A stretch of 64,000 nucleotides of DNA, taken from assembly GCA_934597535.1 (NCBI GenBank), contig CAKTRT010000002.1:1-64000 (forward strand). The letters run 5' to 3'. The translations under genes were made by a program, and so were the position numbers. Below, in pieces: positions 1-7,801 of this stretch. The notes under the pieces are model-generated. The model did no database searches, was not told where the DNA came from, and was given only the letters and a program-made list of their open reading frames with translations. The DNA comes from an uncultured Oscillospiraceae bacterium. GTDB lineage: Bacteria > Bacillota > Clostridia > Oscillospirales > Oscillospiraceae. Position 1 is the first letter of the stretch; every line of letters starts with the position of its first letter.

Positions 1-708
1 CGTGCGGCGGCGGCCGAGGTCGTACTCGTCCGCGCCGACGATGTCGCGCTTCATCCGGACGCAGACCTCGATGACGTACTCGTACTGCTCGCGCACGGGC
101 GTTCTGCAAAGCTTTTCGAAGAACGCGGCGTTGCCGAGCATCGAATACTTGATGATCTCAGCGCAGCCGCAGCGGTACTGCTCCTCGGGCAGCGTTTCGA
201 GCGTGTCGGGGTCACAGATCACAATACAGGGCTGGTAGAAGCTGCCTGCCTGATTTTTGCCCGTGGGCAGATCGACGGCTGTCTTGCCGCCGACGGACGA
301 ATCCACCGCGGCCAGCAGCGTCGTCGGGATCTGGGCAAAGCCCATACCGCGCTGATACGTCGCCGCGGCAAAGCCTGCAAGGTCGCCCACCACGCCGCCG
401 CCGAGCGCAACGACCACGTCGCTGCGGCTGAAGCGGTGCTCGCCGAGAAAGTGCAGCACATCGGCATAGGTCGAGAGATTCTTGCTCCCCTCGCCCGCGG
501 GGAATGTGAAGGAGCAAACGCGCCAGCCCGCCTTTTCAAGCGCCTTGACCGTGCGCTCGCCGTAGAACGCGTAGACCGTGTCGTCCGACACGACGGCGGC
601 CATGCCAGGGGCGCTGACCTGACCCAGCAGCTCACCCGCGCGGGCAAGCAGTCCTCGCTCGACCAGCACATCGTATTCGCGCGAGGCTGTGATATGGATG
701 CTGCGCAT
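1..708 (-). CDS. aroB: 3-dehydroquinate synthase, 3'-truncated by window edge
   Basis: Second step of the shikimate pathway (DAHP to 3-dehydroquinate, NAD and metal dependent, cytosolic). Reading the minus strand from the ATG at 708 gives an uninterrupted frame starting MRSIHITASREYDVLVERG. The family's glycine-rich stretch GGGVVGDLAGFAAATYQRG follows near residue 100, then the TTLLAAVDSSVGGKT segment that binds substrate and NAD. About 236 of the usual ~350 residues are inside the window and the C-terminal metal-binding half is cut off. The start codon overlaps the tyrA stop codon (TGATG), so it is translationally coupled to tyrA and is the third gene of the attenuated aro operon. Confidence 0.93.
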   Translation of the reverse strand, partial: MRSIHITASREYDVLVERGLLARAGELLGQVSAPGMAAVVSDDTVYAFYGERTVKALEKAGWRVCSFTFPAGEGSKNLSTYADVLHFLGEHRFSRSDVVVALGGGVVGDLAGFAAATYQRGMGFAQIPTTLLAAVDSSVGGKTAVDLPTGKNQAGSFYQPCIVICDPDTLETLPEEQYRCGCAEIIKYSMLGNAAFFEKLCRTPVREQYEYVIEVCVRMKRDIVGADEYDLGRRRT

Positions 709-1538
709 CAGCCGTCCACCTCTTCCTTTCTTCTCTTGCCTTCATCCAGAAGACGGATAAGGGTCTCTTCGTCGCCGTTTTCCATGGCGGTCTTGTATTC
801 GCTCAGATGCTCGATGTAGCAGTCGATCTCCTTGAGCAGGAAGTCTCTATTTTCCAGAAACAGCTCCGCCCACATGTGCGGCGCGAGCCAGGCAACGCGC
901 GTCATGTCCTTATAGCTGCCGGCGGAAAAGCCCTTGTGCTTTTTTGCTGTGGGACTTTTGATGTAGGCGTTGGACGCCACATGCGCCAGCTGCGAGGTGA
1001 AGGCGATCATCTCATCGTGCTGCTCGGCGGTCGTGACGGAGTAGCTGCCAAAGCCTGTGGGAGAAAGCAGCGCCTTCACACGGCCAAGCAGTTCGATATC
1101 ATCGAAGCGCGGGGGTACGAGCACCATCGGCGCGCCCGCAAAGAGGTCTGCCTTGGCATACTTGAAGCCGGAAAACTGCGTGCCTGCCATCGGATGCCCG
1201 CCGAGGTAGGTGACGCCGTACTGCTCCGCGATGGGAAAGCAGGCCGCACACACGATGCGCTTTGTACCGCAGCAGTCGATCACAACGGTATGGGGATCGA
1301 TCTTTGCTGCATTCTTCCGGAACCAATCGACCGCCGCCGCGGGGCATACAGCCAGCAGGATCAGGTCGCACTGTCCCAGCGTTTCATCCGCGAGTTCTTC
1401 GTCTACCGCGCCGCTGATGACGGCGAAGGCCAGCACGCTGCGGTCGGAATCGAAAGCGAGGACCCTCTCCCCTGCTTCGTGGTAAGCTTTGGCGAACGAG
1501 CCGCCGATCAGGCCGAGTCCAACGATCCCAACGGTCAT
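708..1538 (-). CDS. tyrA: prephenate dehydrogenase
   Basis: NAD(P)-dependent oxidative decarboxylation of prephenate to 4-hydroxyphenylpyruvate, the committed step to tyrosine. The 276-aa protein begins with a Rossmann fold (VGIVGLGLIGGS at residues 3-14). It has the family's GGHPMAGTQFSG segment near the middle (about residues 153-164) and a helical C-terminal half. No ACT or chorismate-mutase domain is fused, so feedback control must lie elsewhere. It overlaps aroF upstream (ATGA) and aroB downstream (TGATG), indicating one transcript. Its presence fits the Tyr codons in the operon leader peptide. Confidence 0.93.
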   Translation of the reverse strand: MTVGIVGLGLIGGSFAKAYHEAGERVLAFDSDRSVLAFAVISGAVDEELADETLGQCDLILLAVCPAAAVDWFRKNAAKIDPHTVVIDCCGTKRIVCAACFPIAEQYGVTYLGGHPMAGTQFSGFKYAKADLFAGAPMVLVPPRFDDIELLGRVKALLSPTGFGSYSVTTAEQHDEMIAFTSQLAHVASNAYIKSPTAKKHKGFSAGSYKDMTRVAWLAPHMWAELFLENRDFLLKEIDCYIEHLSEYKTAMENGDEETLIRLLDEGKRRKEEVDG

Positions 1539-2539
1539 TGCGCTACCGCCTCTCTCACGCGGCCGACGGCCTTGGCAAGCTCATCGTACTGCTCGGGACG
1601 CAGGGATTGCGCGCCGTCGCACAGCGCATGAATGGGGTCGTTGTGCACCTCGATGATGAGGCCGTCAGAGCCGCAGGCGGCAGCAGCCAGCGCCATCGGG
1701 CGCACGAGGCGCGCAATGCCGGTGGCGTGGCTGGGATCGACAATAACAGGCAGGTGCGTCAGCTCCTTGAGCATCGGCACGGCGGCAAGGTCGAGCGTGT
1801 TCCTTGTGTAATCGTCGTAGGTGCGGATACCGCGTTCGCAGAGGATGACCTGCTCGTTGCCGCCGGCCATGATATACTCTGCGCTCATCAAAAGCTCTTT
1901 GAGGGTGCTGGCGAGGCCGCGCTTTAAGAGAATGGGCTTGCGGAGCTTGCCCAGCTCGCGCAGCAGGTCGAAGTTCTGCATATTGCGCGCGCCGACCTGA
2001 ATGACGTCCACATCCTCAAAAAGCGGCAGATAGCTCGTACCCATGATCTCGGTGACGATGGGAAGGCCGGTCTCCTGACGGGCGATCTTTAAAAGCTCGA
2101 TGCCTTCGGCCTTGAGCCCCTGAAAATCATAAGGCGAGGTGCGAGGCTTGAACGCGCCGCCGCGCAGCATATTCGCTCCCGAGGCCTTCACGGCCTTGGC
2201 TACCGCGACGATCTGCTCTTCGGATTCGACCGAGCACGGGCCGGCGATCATGCAGAAGTTGCCGCCGCCGACTTTTACGTCCCCGATCTCAACGACCATA
2301 TCGTCGGGATGGAACTTGCGGTTACAGCACTTGAATGGCTCGGTCACGCGCTTGACGGAGTCAACGATATCGAGCGAGCCGATGAGATCCATATCGATGC
2401 GCCCCGTGTCGCCGATCAGGCCGAGCACGGTCTGGTAATCACCCTCGGAAATATGGACGCCAAGACCCTGATTTTTCAACCACGAAATGAGCTGCTCGCG
2501 CTTGTCCGTCCCGACACCGCGCTTAAGTACGACGATCAT
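1535..2539 (-). CDS. aroF: 3-deoxy-7-phosphoheptulonate (DAHP) synthase
   Basis: First enzyme of the shikimate pathway, condensing phosphoenolpyruvate and erythrose 4-phosphate. The 334-aa protein has an N-terminal ferredoxin-like/ACT-type domain (about residues 1-70). A KDSA-type TIM barrel follows, with the motifs [28 protein letters not shown] and [10 protein letters not shown]. This is the short beta type made by many Firmicutes and Thermotoga. A strong ribosome binding site (AAGGAGG) precedes the ATG at 2539. It is the first structural gene after the attenuator at 2577-2723, so the pathway's entry enzyme is the main target of that control. The symbol aroF is used generically and could equally be aroA or aroG by other naming schemes. 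Confidence 0.95.
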   Translation of the reverse strand: MIVVLKRGVGTDKREQLISWLKNQGLGVHISEGDYQTVLGLIGDTGRIDMDLIGSLDIVDSVKRVTEPFKCCNRKFHPDDMVVEIGDVKVGGGNFCMIAGPCSVESEEQIVAVAKAVKASGANMLRGGAFKPRTSPYDFQGLKAEGIELLKIARQETGLPIVTEIMGTSYLPLFEDVDVIQVGARNMQNFDLLRELGKLRKPILLKRGLASTLKELLMSAEYIMAGGNEQVILCERGIRTYDDYTRNTLDLAAVPMLKELTHLPVIVDPSHATGIARLVRPMALAAAACGSDGLIIEVHNDPIHALCDGAQSLRPEQYDELAKAVGRVREAVAQ

Positions 2540-2576
2540 GATAAAATCCTCCTTATCGACGATTCAATATGCGAAA

Positions 2577-2613
2577 GAAAAAATGCGGCACAGGCCGTAA
2601 GGCTGTGCCGCAT
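2577..2613 (-). terminator. attenuator terminator (3:4 hairpin) of the aro operon
   Basis: On the minus strand the 5' arm (2613-2601) and 3' arm (2596-2583) pair through ATGCGGCACAG and CTGTGCCGCAT, extended by GCC/GGC pairing with one bulged base. The stem is followed by T6 (2583-2578) and then CTTT. The hairpin lies between the leader peptide stop codon and aroF. Its 5' arm contains CAGCCTTAC (2605-2597), exactly complementary to GTAAGGCTG at the end of the leader reading frame (2670-2662). It therefore can be disrupted by an antiterminator pairing. Confidence 0.85.
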
Positions 2614-2669
2614 CGTACGATCTCCCTTCAGAGCGCTTTCCCGTGTTTCTGCATCACAAATCAGCCTTA

Positions 2670-2723
2670 CTATGAGTTCACAGTAAAGTAAAAATAGTAT
2701 GCAAAAACGAAAATGCTCTTCAT
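2670..2723 (-). CDS. Phe/Tyr-rich leader peptide controlling the aro operon
   Basis: A 17-residue reading frame, MKSIFVFAYYFYFTVNS, with a ribosome binding site (GGGAG) about 10 bases upstream and ending in TAG. Seven of nine consecutive residues in FVFAYYFYF are Phe or Tyr, the end products of the pathway encoded downstream. The frame sits about 40 bases after a consensus promoter. The stop codon touches the antiterminator strand GTAAGGCTG (2670-2662). A competing 1:2 pairing (minus strand 2688-2682 with 2671-2665, seven base pairs including one G-T) completes the usual 1:2, 2:3, 3:4 attenuator geometry. Stalling at Phe or Tyr codons should favour read-through; efficient translation should favour the terminator. 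Confidence 0.85.
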   Translation of the reverse strand: MKSIFVFAYYFYFTVNS

Positions 2724-2762
2724 ACCGGTCGCTTCTCCCGTTTGTGGAACTTTGTTGCACCA

Positions 2763-2791
2763 AGTATAAAAGCAGAGGGCTGAAATGTCAA
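2763..2791 (-). promoter_or_regulatory. sigma-A promoter of the aro operon
   Basis: On the minus strand TTGACA (2791-2786), a 17-base spacer and TATACT (2768-2763). Predicted transcription starts near 2756, about 33 bases before the leader-peptide ATG. Confidence 0.85.
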
Positions 2792-2945
2792 CCGCTATTT
2801 TATACAAAAGGTGCGCGCCTATGAAGAAAAAATACAGGAAAAGCAGAGAAGGCGTGAGACTGCCGGAACTGCCGGCGATCCCATATGTTGTTATAGTATC
2901 CAAATATGCAGTATGTATCTTGTGCCTATTTTTCGAAAGTTATTC

Positions 2946-2974
2946 TTGCATTCAGGAAAAGGATGTGCCATAAT
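2946..2974 (+). promoter_or_regulatory. possible nrdD promoter
   Basis: TTGCAT (2946-2951), 17-base spacer, CATAAT (2969-2974). The -10 is one base off consensus and the -35 is poor. It lies 70 bases before nrdD and directly upstream of the NrdR-like palindrome. The rest of 2792-2945 shows nothing else recognisable apart from a weak half-match to the same palindrome at 2911-2924. Confidence 0.4.
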
Positions 2975-2997
2975 TGGGTTGCTAGGCAGAATACCAC

Positions 2998-3011
2998 CAC
3001 AAGATATTGTG
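2998..3011. promoter_or_regulatory. NrdR-box-like palindrome upstream of nrdD
   Basis: CACAAGATATTGTG matches the NrdR-box core pattern CACWATATATWGTG at 13 of 14 positions. It lies 33 bases before the nrdD start codon. NrdR represses ribonucleotide reductase genes when dATP is high. The usual second box about 31 bases away is not evident, so NrdR control is plausible but not certain. Confidence 0.5.
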
Positions 3012-3043
3012 TATTTGCGATATAAAGGGAAGGGAGAGATACT

Positions 3044-5242
3044 ATGAGAGTTATCAAGAGGAACGGCGCGGAAGTCGAGTTCGATATCATCAAGATCATC
3101 TCTGCGGTCACCAAGGCGAACGACGCCACCGAGGAGGACGCGCGCATGACGCCTGTTCAGATCCAGCGCATTGCTGAGAGCGTGGAGCTTGCGTGCCAGA
3201 GCCTTGGCCGCGCGCCTACAGTCGAGGAGATCCAGGACTTTGTTGAGCACCAGATCATGGCGCACGGTGCGTTCGAGGTCGCCAAGCGCTATATTACCTA
3301 CCGCTATACCCGCTCGCTCGTGCGCCGCAGCAACACGACAGACGACAAGATCCTCACACTGATCGAGTGCAACAATGAAGAGGCCAAGCAGGAAAACTCC
3401 AACAAAAACCCCGTCGTCAACTCCACGCAGCGTGACTACATGGCCGGCGAGGTCAGCCGCGACCTGACGAACCGCATCCTCCTGCCCGAGGATATCGTCA
3501 AGGCGCATGAGGAGGGCATCATCCACTTCCATGACACGGATTACTACGCCCAGCACATGCATAACTGCGACCTTGTGAACTTAGAGGACATGCTGCAAAA
3601 CGGCACGGTCATCACAGGAACGCTTATCGAGCGCCCGCATTCGTTCGCGACCGCGTGCAACATCGCGACGCAGATCGTCGCGCAGGTCGCCTCGAACCAG
3701 TATGGCGGGCAGAGCATTTCTCTTACCCATCTTGCTCCCTTTGTGGATGTTTCCCGCAGGAAGCTGCGCAAGACGGTGGAGGAAGAGATGGAGCTTGCCG
3801 GTGTGGAAATTTCGCAGGAAAAGATCGGCGAGATCACGGAAAAGCGTCTGCGCGAGGAGATTCGCCGCGGTGTGCAGACGATCCAGTATCAGGTCGTGAC
3901 GCTGCTGACGACCAATGGCCAAGCTCCGTTCATCACGGTGTTCATGTACCTCAACGAGGCGAGGAGCGAGCAGGAGAAGAAAGATCTTGCCCTTATCGTC
4001 GAGGAGATGCTGCTCCAGCGCTACGAGGGTGTGAAGAACGAGCAGGGCGTGTGGGTCACGCCCGCTTTCCCGAAGCTCATCTACGTGCTCGAAGAGGACA
4101 ACATCCACGACGATTCCCCCTATTACTATCTGACGCGCCTTGCCGCCAAGTGCACGGCGCGCCGCATGGTGCCCGACTATATCAGCGAGAAGAAGATGCT
4201 CGAGCTCAAGGGCGACGTGTACCCATGCATGGGCTGCCGCAGCTTCCTGACGCCTGACCGCTTCACCGACGCGGGCGTCGGCAACATCGCAAACGCCGGC
4301 AATTACGAGCCGGGAAAGCATAAGTATTACGGCCGCTTCAATCAGGGCGTCGTCACCATCAACCTGCCCGATGTAGCGCTCTCCTCCGGCGGCAACATTG
4401 AAAGATTCTGGACGATCTTCGAAGAGCGCCTTGAGCTCTGCCACCGCGCGCTGCGCTGCCGCCACGACCGCTTGAAGGGCACGCTCTCCGACGCCGCGCC
4501 TATCCTCTGGCAGTACGGCGCGTGCGCAAGGCTCAAAAAGGGCGAGCCGATCGACCGCCTGCTCTACGATGGTTACTCCACGATCTCGCTCGGCTATGCA
4601 GGACTTTACGAGTGCGTGAAGTACATGACCGGCAAGAGCCATACCGACCCCAGCGCCACACCGTTCGCCCTGTCGATCATGCAGAAGATGAACGACAAGT
4701 GCAAGGAATGGAAGACTGCCGAGAACATTGATTATTCCCTCTATGGCACGCCGCTCGAGTCCACGACCTACAAGTTTGCCAAGTGCCTGCAAAAGCGTTT
4801 TGGCGTGATCGAAGGCGTGACGGACAAGGGCTATATCACCAACTCTTACCATGTACACGTTACCGAGCAGATCGATGCGTTCACCAAGCTCAAGTTTGAG
4901 GCACAGTTCCAGCACCTCTCCCCCGGCGGCGCGATCAGCTATGTTGAGGTGCCGAATATGCAGCAGAACCTCGAGGCGGTTTTGCAGGTGATGAAGTTCA
5001 TCTATGAGAACATCATCTATGCCGAGCTGAATACAAAGAGCGACTATTGTCAGGTCTGCGGCTGGGATGGCGAGATCGAGATCGTTGAGGACGGCGGCAA
5101 GCTCATCTGGCGCTGCCCCAAGTGCGGCAACACCGATCAGGACAAGATGAACGTCGCCCGCCGTACCTGCGGCTATATCGGCACGCAGTTCTGGAACCAG
5201 GGCCGCACGCAGGAGATCAAGGAGCGCGTGCTGCATCTGTAA
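3044..5242 (+). CDS. nrdD: anaerobic (class III) ribonucleoside-triphosphate reductase
   Basis: Reduces ribonucleotides to deoxyribonucleotides with a glycyl radical, without oxygen. The 732-aa protein has an N-terminal ATP-cone allosteric domain (about residues 1-90), the long catalytic barrel, and a C-terminal zinc site C669/C672/C691/C694 (CQVC...CPKC). The glycyl-radical loop is RRTCGYIG with G710 as the likely radical residue. The ATG at 3044 follows the purine-rich GGGAGAG. The activating enzyme gene nrdG, often next to nrdD, is absent here; the gene is followed by its own terminator. Strictly oxygen-sensitive chemistry supports an obligate anaerobe. Confidence 0.96.
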   Translation: MRVIKRNGAEVEFDIIKIISAVTKANDATEEDARMTPVQIQRIAESVELACQSLGRAPTVEEIQDFVEHQIMAHGAFEVAKRYITYRYTRSLVRRSNTTDDKILTLIECNNEEAKQENSNKNPVVNSTQRDYMAGEVSRDLTNRILLPEDIVKAHEEGIIHFHDTDYYAQHMHNCDLVNLEDMLQNGTVITGTLIERPHSFATACNIATQIVAQVASNQYGGQSISLTHLAPFVDVSRRKLRKTVEEEMELAGVEISQEKIGEITEKRLREEIRRGVQTIQYQVVTLLTTNGQAPFITVFMYLNEARSEQEKKDLALIVEEMLLQRYEGVKNEQGVWVTPAFPKLIYVLEEDNIHDDSPYYYLTRLAAKCTARRMVPDYISEKKMLELKGDVYPCMGCRSFLTPDRFTDAGVGNIANAGNYEPGKHKYYGRFNQGVVTINLPDVALSSGGNIERFWTIFEERLELCHRALRCRHDRLKGTLSDAAPILWQYGACARLKKGEPIDRLLYDGYSTISLGYAGLYECVKYMTGKSHTDPSATPFALSIMQKMNDKCKEWKTAENIDYSLYGTPLESTTYKFAKCLQKRFGVIEGVTDKGYITNSYHVHVTEQIDAFTKLKFEAQFQHLSPGGAISYVEVPNMQQNLEAVLQVMKFIYENIIYAELNTKSDYCQVCGWDGEIEIVEDGGKLIWRCPKCGNTDQDKMNVARRTCGYIGTQFWNQGRTQEIKERVLHL

Positions 5243-5275
5243 AGGATCGAAGGAAACCGCCTATCGGAGGCAAAA

Positions 5276-5310
5276 GAAGACTCGGGCTTTTGGCCCGGGT
5301 CTTCCCTTTT
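5276..5310 (+). terminator. nrdD terminator
   Basis: Arms GAAGACTCGGGC (5276-5287) and GCCCGGGTCTTC (5293-5304) with one G-T pair, followed by CCCTTTT. It lies between convergent nrdD and the MATE gene. Confidence 0.8.
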
Positions 5311-5375
5311 AGCTATGGAAATCGAGTGGATCGTTTTCTCGGCATCTGGGCGGGAACGGCGTGTCTGCCGCCCGA

Positions 5376-6857
5376 TCAGCGCGTGACCAACTTCTGTGTG
5401 CTGCCGCTGCAGAGATAACGGTAATCCTCTTTCATGATATTGTGCAGGAAGGGATAAAGCAGCACGGCATCTGCCGCCATCCACGCGCAGGGGTCGGCGG
5501 TGCAGAGACCATAGACCGCGGCCTGTGGGGCAGCGGCGCTGACAGCACCGCCTGCGAGAGCGGCCGGCAGCAGCAGACACACCGCCACGCGCGCGACCAG
5601 CTCGGCAGCGCCTGCGCCAAGCACAAACTGCGGCTTGCCGATGCCCTGCACGCAGTTGCGCGAAACAAAAATAAAGCCGAGGAAAGCATAGAGAGAAAGA
5701 TCGACGTAGAGATAGCTGTTGCCAAAGCGGATAGTCTCTGCCGTTACCTTGTCGGCTGAGAGGAAGATGCGCAGATACGCTCCGTCGATGGTGAGCAGCA
5801 GGCCTGCCACAATGGAAACCGCCGCCATAACGAGCATGATGACGAGCGACTGGAGCGTGCCTTTGCGGATGCGCGCGGTATCGCCTGCGCCAAGGTTCTG
5901 CGCCACGAAGCTGGTCATGGCCGAGCCGAGACCGTTGAGCGGCGTCATCAGAAAACTGTTGAGCTTGTTGGCCGCGCCGAAGCCGTTCTGCGCGGCGGAA
6001 GAAACCATCACGCCGTCCAGCATGTCAAACTGGACGACGACGCTCTGCACGACGATAATGCCTACGGCGAGCACGGAGAACTGCAGTCCCAGCGGCACAC
6101 CCTGAATGATGTGGCGGATGATATCGCGGCCGGTAATCTTCCAATCCTCGCGGCTGAGACGCAGCTCGGGATATTTCCGGAACGCATAGAAAAAGCAGCC
6201 GACGGTGCTGATGAGCTGCGCCGCGACCGTTGCGATCGCCGCGCCGGAAACGCCCCAGCGGAACACGAGAATGAAAAGCAGATCCAACCCGACGTTGAGG
6301 ACCGTGGAAAAAAGCAGGAATGCAAGAGGTGTGGCAGAATCACCGAGACTGCGGAGGAACGAGCAGATAAAATTATAGAAAAGCTGCGCGCCGATGCCGG
6401 CGAAGATGATGGCGCAGTAGGTGTAGGCGGCGCGGTAGACCTCCGGATCGCCCGGCGTAACGTTGATCCACGCGAGCATGGGATCGAGCAGCACAAGCGC
6501 GAGCGCTGTAAGCAGCACGGTGAGCACTGTGGAAAGCAGGAGCTGCGTTGTGAGCGAGCGGCGCACGCCGGCCGGGTTGTGCGCGCCAACATTACAGGAC
6601 GTGACGACGCAGAAGCCTGCGCTGACGCCGAAGGCGAACTGAAGAAAAATAAAGATGAGCGAGGTCGTGTCGTTCACGCCAGCGACCTCCTGTGCCGAGA
6701 GCGTTTGCCCGACGATTGCGGCATCGCTGATGGTATAGACCTGCTGGAGCAGATAGGAGACGATGATGGGAAAGGCAAAGGCGAGGATAGTGCGCCAGCA
6801 CTTCCCCTGCGTCAGCTCCACCGGCTGAAAAAGAGATTGAATACGTTTGGTATGCAT
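5376..6857 (-). CDS. MATE-family multidrug/cation antiporter
   Basis: A 493-aa inner-membrane transporter with about twelve hydrophobic helices in two homologous halves. The first half shows the family signature AFAFPIIVSYLLQQVYTISDAAIVGQ near residues 27-52 (read in part), and the second starts around residue 250 (LQFSVLAVGIIVVQSVVVQF). MATE proteins exchange Na+ or H+ for drugs or metabolites; the substrate cannot be predicted. It has its own consensus promoter and is not in an operon. No TetR or MarR regulator lies beside it. NorM-type subgroup assignment is uncertain. Confidence 0.9.
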   Translation of the reverse strand: MHTKRIQSLFQPVELTQGKCWRTILAFAFPIIVSYLLQQVYTISDAAIVGQTLSAQEVAGVNDTTSLIFIFLQFAFGVSAGFCVVTSCNVGAHNPAGVRRSLTTQLLLSTVLTVLLTALALVLLDPMLAWINVTPGDPEVYRAAYTYCAIIFAGIGAQLFYNFICSFLRSLGDSATPLAFLLFSTVLNVGLDLLFILVFRWGVSGAAIATVAAQLISTVGCFFYAFRKYPELRLSREDWKITGRDIIRHIIQGVPLGLQFSVLAVGIIVVQSVVVQFDMLDGVMVSSAAQNGFGAANKLNSFLMTPLNGLGSAMTSFVAQNLGAGDTARIRKGTLQSLVIMLVMAAVSIVAGLLLTIDGAYLRIFLSADKVTAETIRFGNSYLYVDLSLYAFLGFIFVSRNCVQGIGKPQFVLGAGAAELVARVAVCLLLPAALAGGAVSAAAPQAAVYGLCTADPCAWMAADAVLLYPFLHNIMKEDYRYLCSGSTQKLVTR

Positions 6858-6903
6858 ATGAGCCGCCTCGATGCGATCCGATAGATTTTATTTTGAGATT
6901 GAG

Positions 6904-6932
6904 ATTATAAGCTTGCGGTTATTGCTTGTCAA
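6904..6932 (-). promoter_or_regulatory. consensus sigma-A promoter of the MATE gene
   Basis: Minus strand TTGACA (6932-6927), 17-base spacer, TATAAT (6909-6904): a perfect match in both hexamers and spacing. It lies about 47 bases upstream of the MATE start codon. Confidence 0.88.
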
Positions 6933-6961
6933 TAGTGGAAAAATGCCAAAATTCAGAGAAA

Positions 6962-6992
6962 ACAGACGCCTTTTTGCGTAAAAGGCGCCTGT
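6962..6992 (-). terminator. terminator after the phosphopantetheinyl transferase gene
   Basis: Minus-strand arms ACAGGCGCCTTTTA and AAAAAGGCGTCTGT (one G-T pair), with T-rich sequence after. It lies 24 bases beyond the stop codon of the gene ending at 7017 and just ahead of the MATE promoter. Confidence 0.7.
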
Positions 6993-7016
6993 ATGACCGA
7001 ATCGGAGAAGACGGTG

Positions 7017-7607
7017 CTATTGCAGGCTGAACCGGCGGACAGGCTCAAGGGCATCGTCCGTGTGCGTGCAGACGCAGGCAACATAGCCGTCGAAGACCTG
7101 CGGGAACCAAAACTGCTCGCCGCGCATCGCAGGAGCATCCGCCTCTCGTATGGCTGCAAGGCCCGCACCGCTCCATTTGCTGCGGCTTTCGCGCCGCACC
7201 CAGCCTTCAAAAAATTCGCGCTCCGTCATCACGCCGGCGATGCGGCGCATCGTTCGTTCACTGACAGGGCGAACTTTTTCAATGTCTACACCAAGCGGAT
7301 GGTCGTGCACGCCCACGAGCACCGCGCCGCGCGTGTGGCTCAGATTGAAGCAGACCTCAGGGTATGCGGGAAACTCCGGCTTGCCGTAGCGGTTGTAGGA
7401 CATTTCGGGGAGGGTTCGCCAGCCATAAAGATCGTAAAGCGCAGCCTGAAGCGCCGCATAGGCGCACAACGGCTCATGCCCAAGCTCGGGCCGCGAAAGC
7501 TGCGAAAGCCGCTCCCTCCGCTCCGGCGGAAGGATACGCATCAGCGCGGCGACCTCATCCTCGTGCAAAGGGCGGTCCAGCCGGATCGCATACAGGTGGA
7601 TATTCAC
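7017..7607 (-). CDS. 4'-phosphopantetheinyl transferase (Sfp/AcpT superfamily)
   Basis: Transfers phosphopantetheine from CoA to a carrier-protein serine. The conserved HTRGAVLVGVHDHPLGVDIE segment carries the magnesium-binding GVDIE motif. The later signature is WVRRESRSKWSGAG, where the usual Lys before Glu-Ser is Arg. The start is set at a GTG (7607) because GGGAGGCGG sits five bases upstream; the in-frame ATG at 7655 lies over the promoter -10 and cannot be used. The resulting 196 aa is on the short side of the family. No polyketide or peptide synthase is nearby, so the target (acyl carrier protein or a secondary-metabolite carrier) is unknown. Confidence 0.82.
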   Translation of the reverse strand: MNIHLYAIRLDRPLHEDEVAALMRILPPERRERLSQLSRPELGHEPLCAYAALQAALYDLYGWRTLPEMSYNRYGKPEFPAYPEVCFNLSHTRGAVLVGVHDHPLGVDIEKVRPVSERTMRRIAGVMTEREFFEGWVRRESRSKWSGAGLAAIREADAPAMRGEQFWFPQVFDGYVACVCTHTDDALEPVRRFSLQ

Positions 7608-7626
7608 AATCGGCCGCCTCCCCTGC

Positions 7627-7640
7627 CACAATATCTTGTA
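7627..7640. promoter_or_regulatory. second copy of the nrdD-type palindrome at the transferase start site
   Basis: Minus strand TACAAGATATTGTG matches the nrdD box at 2998-3011 (CACAAGATATTGTG) at 13 of 14 positions. It overlaps the predicted transcription start of the phosphopantetheinyl transferase gene. This could be an operator of a shared regulator or a chance match. Confidence 0.4.
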
Positions 7641-7643
7641 TTG

Positions 7644-7672
7644 ATTATACAGCATTTACCACTATCTGTCAA
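7644..7672 (-). promoter_or_regulatory. consensus sigma-A promoter of the phosphopantetheinyl transferase gene
   Basis: Minus strand TTGACA (7672-7667), 17-base spacer, TATAAT (7649-7644), both hexamers perfect. It fixes the downstream GTG at 7607 as the likely start codon. Confidence 0.87.
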
Positions 7673-7801
7673 ATCTGCGCGTATCCCGAAAAGTTTTTTT
7701 GAAAAATTTTTCGCAAAAAAGAGGAAAAGGAACGCTTTTGGCGTATACCTATAAGCGACAGCACATCAGATCGCCGCCTGCGGCAGAAAGGAGAACGTGT
7801 C

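Noticed and set aside
2536-2763. A 75-codon minus-strand frame containing a 25-codon tail across the attenuator hairpin, with two Phe codons in the T run
   Set aside because: The Phe codons are simply the terminator's T run and the frame crosses the promoter and leader. The 17-codon leader peptide in another frame explains the region better.
2911-2924. Second NrdR box upstream of nrdD
   Set aside because: Only 9 of 14 positions match and the spacing to the good box (87 bases) is not that of paired NrdR boxes.
3581-5236. Long minus-strand open frame opposite nrdD (551 codons)
   Set aside because: A shadow of the nrdD codon pattern in GC-rich DNA; composition is low-complexity Leu/Arg/Asp and matches no protein family. 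The same applies to long frames opposite clpB, prkC and the CoA-transferase.
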